From positions 1 to 14,416 of the forward strand of contig JBALVO010000095.1 in assembly GCA_036961445.1 (NCBI GenBank): a DNA stretch of 14,416 nucleotides, given 5' to 3'. This document shows, in pieces, positions 6,381 through 13,035 of the stretch (the first letter of the stretch is position 1; the number at the start of each line of letters is the position of its first letter). The position numbers were made by a program, and so were the translations under genes. Origin of the DNA: JBALVO01 sp036961445 (lineage in GTDB: Bacteria; Pseudomonadota; Gammaproteobacteria; Pseudomonadales; Halieaceae). The notes under the pieces were generated by a model, which saw only the letters and a list, made by a program, of their open reading frames with translations, did no database searches and was not told where the DNA came from.

Positions 6381-7364
6381 ATGTATCGGATACGCATACA
6401 TGGCCGTGGCGGCCAGGGAATAAAGATGGCGAGTCGGGTGCTGGGCACGGCCCTGTTCCGGTCCGGATTCACCGTGCAGGATGCACCGAAGTACGGTGCC
6501 GAGCGACGCGGAGCCCCCATTTTTTCCACCGTGCGGGCAGCCCGCGCGACGGCCGCAGGGGATGCCATCAAAGAACGCGGCGTGATCCACCGACCGGACC
6601 TGGTGGTGGTAGCGGATGACACACTGCTGGCGGTGCCAGCAGCAGGCGCTTTGCAGGGGATAACGGCGGCTACCGTAGTGCTGGTGAATTCTCCAGAAGC
6701 AGCGGAAACATGGCGCCATCGCCTCAACCTGGCAGCTACGCTACTCATCCTCCCGGCGACAGAGGAAGCCCAGGACCGGGCCGAACTGCCCCATATAGGG
6801 GCCACCTGCGCCGGTGCTGCGGCCTGTCTGCTGGGGGTGATAGAACCCGCGACACTGGAGGCGGCCATCGGGGAGGAACTGGCCTCCCTGGGAACGGAAG
6901 TGGTGGCCACTAACCGCGACAACGCACTGACGGCGTTCGATGCCATGACGGCACATCGCGGATTAGTGGTCGAGGGAACCGTAGTCAGCGCAAGTGACTA
7001 CAAACCGCCTTCCTGGATCGAGTTGCCGATGGACGATGCCAGTATCGCCGCGCCCGACATTCGCGCCATCGCTAACAGCGTCCAGGTTCGAACCGGGCTG
7101 TGGCGCACCCTGCGCCCGGTGATCGATTACGATCGTTGTAGCAAATGTTGGTGGGTGTGCAGTAGCTTATGCCCCGACAGCGCGATCGCAGTGGAACAGG
7201 ACATCCCCATGATAGATTACGATCACTGCAAGGGCTGTATGATTTGTGTTGGGGTCTGTCCACCCCATGCTATTGGCAGCGTACCCGAATACCTTGCCCA
7301 GCAACAGGAACAACAGGCGAACTCACCGGGAGAAGACAATGGCACCGACCCTACTGACCGGTAA
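6381..7364 (+). CDS. 2-oxoacid:ferredoxin oxidoreductase, fused gamma-delta subunit
   Basis: The 327-residue protein joins two subunits. Residues 1-190 are the gamma domain (IRIHGRGGQGIKMASRVLG, KYGAERRGAPIFSTVR), which contacts the CoA/oxidoreductase core. Residues about 205-300 are the delta, ferredoxin-like domain with a PSWIELP linker and two [4Fe-4S] motifs. The second is standard: C283-x2-C286-x2-C289-x3-C293-P. The first has one extra residue: C253-x2-C256-x3-C260-x3-C264-P. The delta domain carries electrons from the TPP centre to external ferredoxin. AGGAG (6368-6372) overlaps the stop codon of the dehydrogenase and sits eight bases before ATG 6381, so the genes are translationally close. 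The last 26 bp overlap the alpha gene. The function is firm at family level; the 2-oxoacid used is inferred from the neighbouring dehydrogenase. Confidence 0.9.
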   Translation: MYRIRIHGRGGQGIKMASRVLGTALFRSGFTVQDAPKYGAERRGAPIFSTVRAARATAAGDAIKERGVIHRPDLVVVADDTLLAVPAAGALQGITAATVVLVNSPEAAETWRHRLNLAATLLILPATEEAQDRAELPHIGATCAGAAACLLGVIEPATLEAAIGEELASLGTEVVATNRDNALTAFDAMTAHRGLVVEGTVVSASDYKPPSWIELPMDDASIAAPDIRAIANSVQVRTGLWRTLRPVIDYDRCSKCWWVCSSLCPDSAIAVEQDIPMIDYDHCKGCMICVGVCPPHAIGSVPEYLAQQQEQQANSPGEDNGTDPTDR

Positions 7365-8622
7365 TGTTGCCGCGGCCTGGGGAGCGCGCCTGGCGCGGGT
7401 GGACTATATACCCGCATTCCCCATCACCCCCCAGACTGAGATCATCGAGACCCTGGGAGGCTGGCTAGACGGCGGTGACATGGAAGGTCGGATGGTCACC
7501 CTGGAGTCGGAGCATTCAATGCTTACCGCAGCGGGCGCAGCGGCCGCCACAGGTGTCAGGGTATTCAGTGCTACCTCCAGCCAGGGATTACTGCACGCCA
7601 TGGAGATGATTTACACGGTAGCCGGCTGGCGCGCTCCTTTTGTACTGGTCAACGTGTCGCGCGGCCTGTCCGCGCCCATCACCCTGGAGGCCGACCACAA
7701 TGACGTACTGGCCGCCCGCGACAGCGGCTTCCTGCAGATTCACTGCGCCGACTGCCAGGAGGTGGTTGACGGCGTCCTGATGGCCTACCGCCTGGCGGAG
7801 GATCCCGCCGTGCGCCTGCCCGTAATGGTCAACCTGGACGGGTTCTACCTGTCCTTCACCAGAGAACCGGTGAACCTGCCGGATCCGGCCGCGGTCAATG
7901 AGTTCCTGCCACCCTTCGATCCCGGCATGATCCGTTTTGCGGCAAGTGCACCAGAGAGCCAGGCGGTGGCCGTGTTGGGGGGCAGCCCCTATTCCTATTT
8001 CCGCTATGAGACACACCTGGCCGCGCAGCATGCAGTGACAGTCTACAGCGGAATTGCCGAAGACTTCCGCGCCCGTTTTGGACGGGACCGGGGCGTTGTG
8101 GAGACCTACCGCTGCGACGACGCGGAGGTCGTGTTTTACATGATAGGCTCCTTCGCTACCAAGGCCAGGGAGGCGGTGGACCGGCTGCGGGACGCGGGAC
8201 ACCGGGTGGGGCTGCTGCGGCCTCGACTGCTGCGACCCTACCCCGCCGACATCATCGCAGACGCGCTGCAGGGTGTGCAGGGTGTTGCCGTCATCGACCA
8301 GAACCTGTCCATGGGCCAGGGTGGGGTATTGCACACAGAGTTGTGCGCCGCACTCTACGGCCGGCCACTGGCTCCGGCCGTGCTTGCCAGCTTTATTGGC
8401 GGCCTGGGGGGACGTGAGATAGCACCGGAGGAATTCTACCAGATGGCGGCAGTTACCCGTGAGGCGGTGGCGACCGGCAAGACCCCGCCGCCGCGCCTGC
8501 TATACACCGAGGACGAATTGCGCGAAATCCGCAAGCTACAGTCCATAGCCCTGGTGGAACGGGAAGAGACTTCCCCGATCCGCGAGCCGCAACAACATAG
8601 CGGCGGGAGGGACGAAGCGTGA
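7339..8622 (+). CDS. 2-oxoacid:ferredoxin oxidoreductase, alpha subunit
   Basis: The 427-residue alpha subunit supplies the pyrimidine-binding half of the thiamine diphosphate site. It has the family strand AFPITPQTEI (26-35, with the active-site threonine T30), the TPP-activating glutamate region TLESEHSMLTAAGAAAATG (E57), FSATSSQGL (76-84), and the transketolase C-terminal-like domain with VIDQNLSMGQGGVLHTEL (318-335). The length is normal for separate alpha chains (about 380-430). ATG 7339 is chosen because GGGAGA lies just before it and the residues upstream (back to base 7246) are out of family. The start lies inside the end of the gamma-delta gene and the stop overlaps the beta start, so translation is coupled. 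With beta it oxidises a 2-oxoacid plus CoA to acyl-CoA and CO2 in the cytoplasm. Confidence 0.93.
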   Translation: MAPTLLTGNVAAAWGARLARVDYIPAFPITPQTEIIETLGGWLDGGDMEGRMVTLESEHSMLTAAGAAAATGVRVFSATSSQGLLHAMEMIYTVAGWRAPFVLVNVSRGLSAPITLEADHNDVLAARDSGFLQIHCADCQEVVDGVLMAYRLAEDPAVRLPVMVNLDGFYLSFTREPVNLPDPAAVNEFLPPFDPGMIRFAASAPESQAVAVLGGSPYSYFRYETHLAAQHAVTVYSGIAEDFRARFGRDRGVVETYRCDDAEVVFYMIGSFATKAREAVDRLRDAGHRVGLLRPRLLRPYPADIIADALQGVQGVAVIDQNLSMGQGGVLHTELCAALYGRPLAPAVLASFIGGLGGREIAPEEFYQMAAVTREAVATGKTPPPRLLYTEDELREIRKLQSIALVEREETSPIREPQQHSGGRDEA

Positions 8623-9530
8623 GCGACATCATCAAGCGAATGAAAGACTTGCCCTCGACCCATCTGCTGGGCACGGGCACACCCATGTGTAGTGGTTGCG
8701 GCGCTCTCGAGGCCCTGCACCAAATCTACGACGTGCTGGGTGAGAAAACCGTATTCGTCAACGCCGCCGGCTGCATGACGCTGCTGTCTGTCTATCCGTT
8801 CACCCCATTCAGGGGTTCCTGGTTATACACCGCCATGGCCTCCGCACCTGCCGGGGCACAAGGCGTACGGGACGCCCTGGATATCCTGTTACAGCAGGGA
8901 CGTATGCCGCCCACAGATGACCTGCAGGTGGTGGTGTTAACCGGGGACGGTTCAGCCTACGGCATGGGCATGTCCGCCACTTCCGGCGCCCTGGACCGGG
9001 ACCTGGACTTCATCTACATCTGCTACGACAACGAGGGTTACGGCAATACTGGCCAGCAGTACTCCAGCGCCACCCCCCACGGTGCGGCCACCGCCACCAG
9101 CGGGGGCAGTCAAGGGTATCCCGGTTACAAGAAGGATCTGTTTTCGATCTGGGCGGCCCACCGCCCCAGCTACGTGGCAACTGTTATCGGCAGTGAACCC
9201 CTGGATCTGGCGAAAAAAATCGAAAAGGCTCGGGATATGAGGGGACCGAGGATGATTATCGCCCTGTCTCCCTGCCCCACCGGCTGGGACTACGATCCCC
9301 GGGACTCCGTCGAAATTGGCAAACTAGCGGTGAAGACAGGCATCTGGCCTCTCAAAGAGTATGTGGATGGCCAGGTCGTGCACACGCGCATACCGAGGGA
9401 ACGCCCGCCAGTGGAGGACTACCTCAGGCGGCAGGGTCGCTTCTCACATCTGTTCCAGGCAGGGCAGGAGAGCAGTCTGGTCGACGACATGCAGCAACGG
9501 GTAGACGACTACTGGAACAAAGTCGTCTAA
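8619..9530 (+). CDS. 2-oxoacid:ferredoxin oxidoreductase, beta subunit (TPP and [4Fe-4S])
   Basis: The 303-residue beta subunit binds the diphosphate end of thiamine diphosphate through GDGSAYGMG (109-117) and the metal-binding DNEGYGNTGQQ (137-147). Four cysteines match the proximal [4Fe-4S] cluster of pyruvate and 2-ketoisovalerate ferredoxin oxidoreductases: C24 and C27 in MCSGCG, C52 in AAGCMT, and C219 in SPCPTGW. The usual CPGCG is CSGCG here. GTG 8619 is the start, in a GTGA overlap with the alpha stop, with GGGAGG (8605-8610) upstream. It is the last gene of the operon; no clear terminator hairpin follows in the 191 bp before the next gene. All cofactor residues are intact, so the enzyme should be active. 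Confidence 0.93.
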   Translation: MSDIIKRMKDLPSTHLLGTGTPMCSGCGALEALHQIYDVLGEKTVFVNAAGCMTLLSVYPFTPFRGSWLYTAMASAPAGAQGVRDALDILLQQGRMPPTDDLQVVVLTGDGSAYGMGMSATSGALDRDLDFIYICYDNEGYGNTGQQYSSATPHGAATATSGGSQGYPGYKKDLFSIWAAHRPSYVATVIGSEPLDLAKKIEKARDMRGPRMIIALSPCPTGWDYDPRDSVEIGKLAVKTGIWPLKEYVDGQVVHTRIPRERPPVEDYLRRQGRFSHLFQAGQESSLVDDMQQRVDDYWNKVV

Positions 9531-9655
9531 GGCAGCCCAAGTCAGTACAGTGGGAACTGATGGCGCGTGTAAGTATTCATGCCCGATAAAGCAGGCAGGC
9601 TCTCCACCGTTTCTATCAAATTCAGTGAATTTACCTGTCAGTACCCATCACGGAA

Positions 9656-9686
9656 TTACACTACATGGTACATTTTTTGCTATGCT
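9656..9686 (+). promoter_or_regulatory. Possible promoter of the TolB-like/TPR gene
   Basis: TTACAC (9656-9661) and TATGCT (9681-9686) resemble -35 and -10 hexamers 19 bp apart; TATAAG overlaps just downstream. The 9531-9721 gap turns AT-rich here (ACATTTTTTGC), unlike the operon before it, which suggests a separate transcript. The spacing is long, so confidence is low. Confidence 0.3.
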
Positions 9687-9721
9687 ATAAGTGGTAATTG
9701 GTAATCCGGGAAGGGTTCCCC

Positions 9722-11863
9722 ATGCTGGAACTCATAGTAGAGTTAAAACGCAGAAATGTTTTTCGGGTTGGAGTCGCTTATCTGGCCCTGGCCTGGGTAA
9801 TCATCCAGATTACCGATATGGCTGTGCCCGCGCTGAATCTTCCCCCAAGCCTGCAAAGTATCGTCTTCTATATCGGTGTGATTGGTTTTCCCTTCGCCGC
9901 GTTGTTAGCCTGGGCATTTGAGCTTACCCCCGATGGAATCAAGCGCGAGCACGAGGTTGACCGCTCGCAATCGGTTACCCATGTCACCGGACGCAAACTC
10001 GATTTCGTGATCATTGGCCTGATGGCGATTGCACTCAGCTTCGTCGTTTGGGACGCCTATCTCCGTGAAGCTAATGAGGAAGTGATCACAGAGATTCCTG
10101 CCGCGGCCATTGATCCCGCTGCGGTCGAGCCGACCGCAGCCTCCATCGCCGTTCTGCCCTTCGTCAACATGAGTGCTGACAAAGACCAGGAATTCTTCTC
10201 CGACGGCATATCAGAGGAGTTACTCAATTTGCTTGCCCGTGTGCCAGGGCTGAAGGTAGCTGGTCGCACCTCTTCCTTTGCCTTCAAGGGCAAAGATACT
10301 GATCTGCGCGAGATTGGCTCTATGCTCAATGTAGACAACATCGTTGAGGGGTCCGTACGCAAGTCGGCAAACACCCTGCGCATAACGGCACAACTGATCA
10401 ACGTGGAAGACGGGTACCACCTGTGGTCGGACACCTATGATCGCGAACTGACGGACGTGTTTGCCATTCAGGACGAAATCGCCGGTGCGATCCTGGATCA
10501 ACTCAAGGCGCATCTGCTCAAGGATGGCAAGGTCGTACTGGCATCCACGCGCACGGATTCTGAGGTCTACGATTTATATCTGCTGGCGCGGCAGCGAATT
10601 TATGCCCGTAATCAGCTGTCCATTGAAGCCGCCGTTGCGTTGCTGGATTCAGCCGTCGGCAAAGATCCAAAATATGCCCCTGCATACGCCCAGCGCGGCA
10701 TAGCCTACTTGTTGTTGAGCCATTACGGCACATTGTCCGAACAAGAGTCACAGCAACTGGGGAAGCAGGATGTGGACAAGGCCCTGGCGCTAGACCCCAA
10801 CCTGGCCGAGGGCTGGGCAGGATTGGGGCTTTATCATCTGGGCCGCCCCAAGGAGCACCAGCAGGCTATCGAAATGCTTACAAAGGCATTATCCATCAAC
10901 CCGAGCCTGATCGACGCGAGCCTTTGGTTGAGCAGCGCCTACGGCAACGCCGGAAAACATGCAGAGACTCTTCCACTCCTTGAAGGCATCAGCGCGCGCG
11001 ATCCACTGTACAAACCGGGAATCGGCAATCTCGTAGCGACATATAACGTCCGGGGACGGCAGGACGAATCCTTTGCATTGCTCAAGCGAGTCAGCCCCTA
11101 CTTTCCCAACGATCCGGAAATGCTGCATAACCAGGCAACAATACTCTTTTCTCTCGGCCGGTATGCCGAGGGTCTGCCCTTAATCGAGGAGGCTTACCAA
11201 AAGCGACCGGAGGACGATGTTTTCGCAATGTTTCTCGGAGTTGGGTTGTTCTCCACGCATCAATATGAGCGTATGACTCAATTGTCTGTGCCATTTTTCA
11301 AGTTCTATGCACAGAAAAAGCTGGGGAAGCGGAACGAAGCAACATTGCTGGCACAGGAACAGGCTGCCAAGGGAAACATCGGGCCGCTTTTTGATCTTCT
11401 TGGCACCGTCGACGGCGCAGAAAAACTTATTCAGTATCTGGAAACACGATGGGCCGACCTCGACACGTTCCAGACGGACTATCCGCACGATTTCGACGGT
11501 TACCCCCTAATGCTCCAGGTGGCATTCGCCTATCGGGCGATCGGCAATCAAGAACGTTTCAAAGACGCCATGACCAGGGTTCGCACAGCCCATGACAGAT
11601 TATTGGGAGAAGGGTTCGACCATTTTCTCCTCTATACCAATGAGGCCAATTACTATGCAATGACTGGTGATCATGACAAGGCCATCGCCAAGCTGGACGT
11701 CGCGGTTAGCAAGGGCTATATCGGCGACCTTAGACTGGCCGACATGAATCGCCCCCTGATGGCGCTCGAAGACGACCCGCGTTTTCAGGCGATACAGAGG
11801 CGGATGATCGAAAACCTCAACGCCCAGCGAGCGGCACTGGGGCTGGAGCCTGCGGGGCTTTGA
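9722..11863 (+). CDS. Membrane-anchored TolB-like/TPR repeat protein
   Basis: The 713-residue protein has three predicted membrane helices (about 14-35, 46-68, 93-114). A TolB/FlgO-like domain follows (about 141-262: SIAVLPFVNMSADKDQEFFS, then SEELLNLLARVPGLKVAGRT, VEGSVRKSANTLRITAQLI and DTYDRELTDVFAIQDEIA). A long alpha-helical region with TPR-type repeats (about 300-660) and a typical tail LMALEDDPRFQAIQRRM complete it. The layout resembles the C-terminal half of CadC/adenylate-cyclase-type TPR proteins, but no DNA-binding or cyclase domain is present. Positive residues (KRRNVFR; 74-92) suggest the N-terminus is inside and the TolB/TPR part in the periplasm. The role is probably protein scaffolding or sensing; no partner is evident. 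ATG 9722 has AAGGG (9711-9715) before it; TTG 9698 in frame is less likely. The gene follows the oxidoreductase operon after 191 bp and stops 26 bp before an IS6 relic. Confidence 0.85.
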   Translation: MLELIVELKRRNVFRVGVAYLALAWVIIQITDMAVPALNLPPSLQSIVFYIGVIGFPFAALLAWAFELTPDGIKREHEVDRSQSVTHVTGRKLDFVIIGLMAIALSFVVWDAYLREANEEVITEIPAAAIDPAAVEPTAASIAVLPFVNMSADKDQEFFSDGISEELLNLLARVPGLKVAGRTSSFAFKGKDTDLREIGSMLNVDNIVEGSVRKSANTLRITAQLINVEDGYHLWSDTYDRELTDVFAIQDEIAGAILDQLKAHLLKDGKVVLASTRTDSEVYDLYLLARQRIYARNQLSIEAAVALLDSAVGKDPKYAPAYAQRGIAYLLLSHYGTLSEQESQQLGKQDVDKALALDPNLAEGWAGLGLYHLGRPKEHQQAIEMLTKALSINPSLIDASLWLSSAYGNAGKHAETLPLLEGISARDPLYKPGIGNLVATYNVRGRQDESFALLKRVSPYFPNDPEMLHNQATILFSLGRYAEGLPLIEEAYQKRPEDDVFAMFLGVGLFSTHQYERMTQLSVPFFKFYAQKKLGKRNEATLLAQEQAAKGNIGPLFDLLGTVDGAEKLIQYLETRWADLDTFQTDYPHDFDGYPLMLQVAFAYRAIGNQERFKDAMTRVRTAHDRLLGEGFDHFLLYTNEANYYAMTGDHDKAIAKLDVAVSKGYIGDLRLADMNRPLMALEDDPRFQAIQRRMIENLNAQRAALGLEPAGL

Positions 11864-11889
11864 AAGCTATCGAAAACACTCGATGACTT

Positions 11890-12172
11890 GGCACGGTTCT
11901 GACAACTTAACGTACCCAGAGCTGAGTAATTGAGTCTCCAGCACCACACCACTGCCCTACTCCATTCAGCAAACGCACTTTCCCTGGGATTCCTGTAATA
12001 CTCAGCACGAATCTAGTGCCGCCCAAGATTGAATAGATTACTGACAGCCGCGTGAGCGCCCGAAAACTGTTGAGCCTGCCTCATTGACTTGAACTCCGGG
12101 ATGCCGGACCACATATCCCCGCTCACGCACCCTGGTCACCTCATGCGATTGCTCTGCCGGTTCGGTAGTTCG
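11890..12172 (-). mobile_element. IS6-family relic: transposase C-terminus plus terminal repeat
   Basis: On the - strand, from about 12172 leftwards, pieces of the IS6 transposase C-terminus follow one another. First comes EPAEQSHEVTRVRERG (cf. the NRAENSH...RERRM region with the catalytic Glu). After a frameshift comes FKSMRQAQQFSGAHAAVSNL, continuing as FNLGRH, a TAG, then IRAEYYRNPRESAFAEWSRAV. The reading frame has no stop at the usual place. The outer end GGCACGGTTCTGACAACTT (11890-11908) is a good IS6-type terminal repeat (family ends start GGCACTGTTGCAAA). The N-terminal two thirds of the transposase are missing. Orientation and sequence match the relic at 4711-5091. Confidence 0.75.
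11951..11979. repeat. 29-bp repeat, copy 2 (IS6 C-terminal coding end)
   Basis: This is the partner of 4772-4800: 26 of 29 positions are identical, in the same orientation. In both copies it starts 56 bp inside the GGTTCTG of the element end. Confidence 0.85.
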
Positions 12173-12176
12173 GTCC

Positions 12177-12206
12177 GGAAAAACCCTTCCCCTTCTTCAA
12201 CTTACC
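12177..12206. repeat. 30-bp imperfect direct repeat, copy 1
   Basis: It matches 12280-12309 at 24 of 30 positions without gaps, offset 103 bp; both end in AACTTACC. It directly borders the inner end of the IS6 relic. The origin is unknown; on the - strand both copies can be read GKLKKG(K/N)GFS, which may be an old duplicated coding scrap or chance. Confidence 0.5.
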
Positions 12207-12279
12207 GCAACCCGATCGATATTGCCCCACCACCAATTTCGGCATAAGCTCGGTTTCGGCCTCCCTGCCCCACTCCATC

Positions 12280-12309
12280 AGAAAATCCGTTACCTTTCTT
12301 TAACTTACC
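12280..12309. repeat. 30-bp imperfect direct repeat, copy 2
   Basis: This is the partner of 12177-12206 (24 of 30 identical). It lies in unassigned sequence about 70 bp beyond the 3' end of the small membrane-protein gene. Confidence 0.5.
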
Positions 12310-12377
12310 ACCCACATTCTCCACACACCATCCGACTCATAATAATGGCGCTAGAGTGCTGCCTTATCTGCAGATGC

Positions 12378-12821
12378 TTAGGTGGTCCACTGGATATCCC
12401 TTAAGCTGCTATCTGCAGCAGCGTCATGTGACCAGTCCAACGTCCGGCGGCCGCGCTTTGCGCGCCGGTTTTGTGCTCCATCCAGGTCATACAGTTCAGA
12501 CTGCATGCTGTACACTGCCCGGCGGTCGCCCTGAGCGCTGCGGCGGTCTTCATGGCGAACATACCCGCAGGTGCATGAAGCAGAGGTGCAGTTGGCCACT
12601 GGCAAACTGGGTACCTTGCCCATGGTGAGAAAGCGTTTGGAGCGTAAGGCTTTCGCAGCGGAGCAACAGCCGTGGCCGGAATTGATAGAGACAGCGTGAT
12701 ATTTGCCTGACCGATTTGCCGGGCGCCCGGCCGGTGTAGGCTTGGCGGCAGCACGCTTGCCCAATTTCATCAGCCAGTAACCGCTTGCCAGTACTAGAAT
12801 TAACGCAGTTGTTATAATCAT
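12378..12821 (-). CDS. Small membrane-anchored conserved protein with Cys motif, function unknown
   Basis: The 147-residue protein begins with one hydrophobic helix (MIITTALILVLASGYWLM, 1-18) followed by basic residues (KLGKRAAAK), so it is likely an inner-membrane-anchored protein with a soluble tail. The tail contains KYHAVSINSGHGCCSAAKAL with C52/C53, then C78-x4-C83-x-C85 and YVRHEDRR (87-94), with a second DRR at 99-101. I recognise this layout (YHAVSI...C..A...RFL...P.LP...C....C.C.(Y/F)VHHDDRR) as a recurrent uncharacterised proteobacterial protein, without a known function. The cysteines could bind a metal. ATG 12821 has AGGGGG eight bases upstream. It is divergent from the next gene across 214 bp. 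The C-terminal tail after residue 130 looks less conserved in style and may be extended. Confidence 0.65.
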   Translation of the reverse strand: MIITTALILVLASGYWLMKLGKRAAAKPTPAGRPANRSGKYHAVSINSGHGCCSAAKALRSKRFLTMGKVPSLPVANCTSASCTCGYVRHEDRRSAQGDRRAVYSMQSELYDLDGAQNRRAKRGRRTLDWSHDAAADSSLRDIQWTT

Positions 12822-12851
12822 GGCGTTTCCCCCTTTTTTGTTACACCTTTA

Positions 12852-12880
12852 ATACTAGGGGATCACGAGGGGTCTGCGAA
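12852..12880 (-). promoter_or_regulatory. Possible promoter of the small membrane-protein gene
   Basis: On the - strand TTCGCA (12880-12875) and TAGTAT (12857-12852) form a -35/-10 pair with an ideal 17-bp spacer. They lie about 30-60 bp upstream of the ATG at 12821. The hexamers are imperfect, so this is tentative. Confidence 0.35.
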
Positions 12881-13035
12881 CGCTTGCGTATACCACAAAA
12901 GGGGAATGCAGTTTTTAACCAGATTTATGTTGAATCTGCAGGGAATAGGTTTCTGCAGTGGCTTCGTCCCGAGCAAATCCTTGATCTGCCACAGCCCGGG
13001 ACTTATCCTGATCGTCCATACTTGCGGTAGTTATC

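Larger units (their letters stand above)
11864..12377. other. Gene-free stretch made of IS6 relic and repeats
   Basis: These 514 bp hold the second IS6-type relic (11890-12172) and the paired 30-bp repeats (12177-12206, 12280-12309). They end with 70 bp of unassigned sequence up to the 3' end of the small membrane-protein gene. No intact reading frame with a ribosome binding site was found. Confidence 0.7.

Noticed and set aside
7246..7338. Longer N-terminus for the alpha subunit
   Set aside because: The extra 31 residues overlap the ferredoxin motif coding of the previous gene and are unlike the family; ATG 7339 has its own ribosome binding site.
12401..12754. 117-codon open frame on the - strand inside the small membrane-protein gene
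   Set aside because: It is an out-of-frame shadow; the other frame has the membrane helix, Cys motif and a good ribosome binding site.
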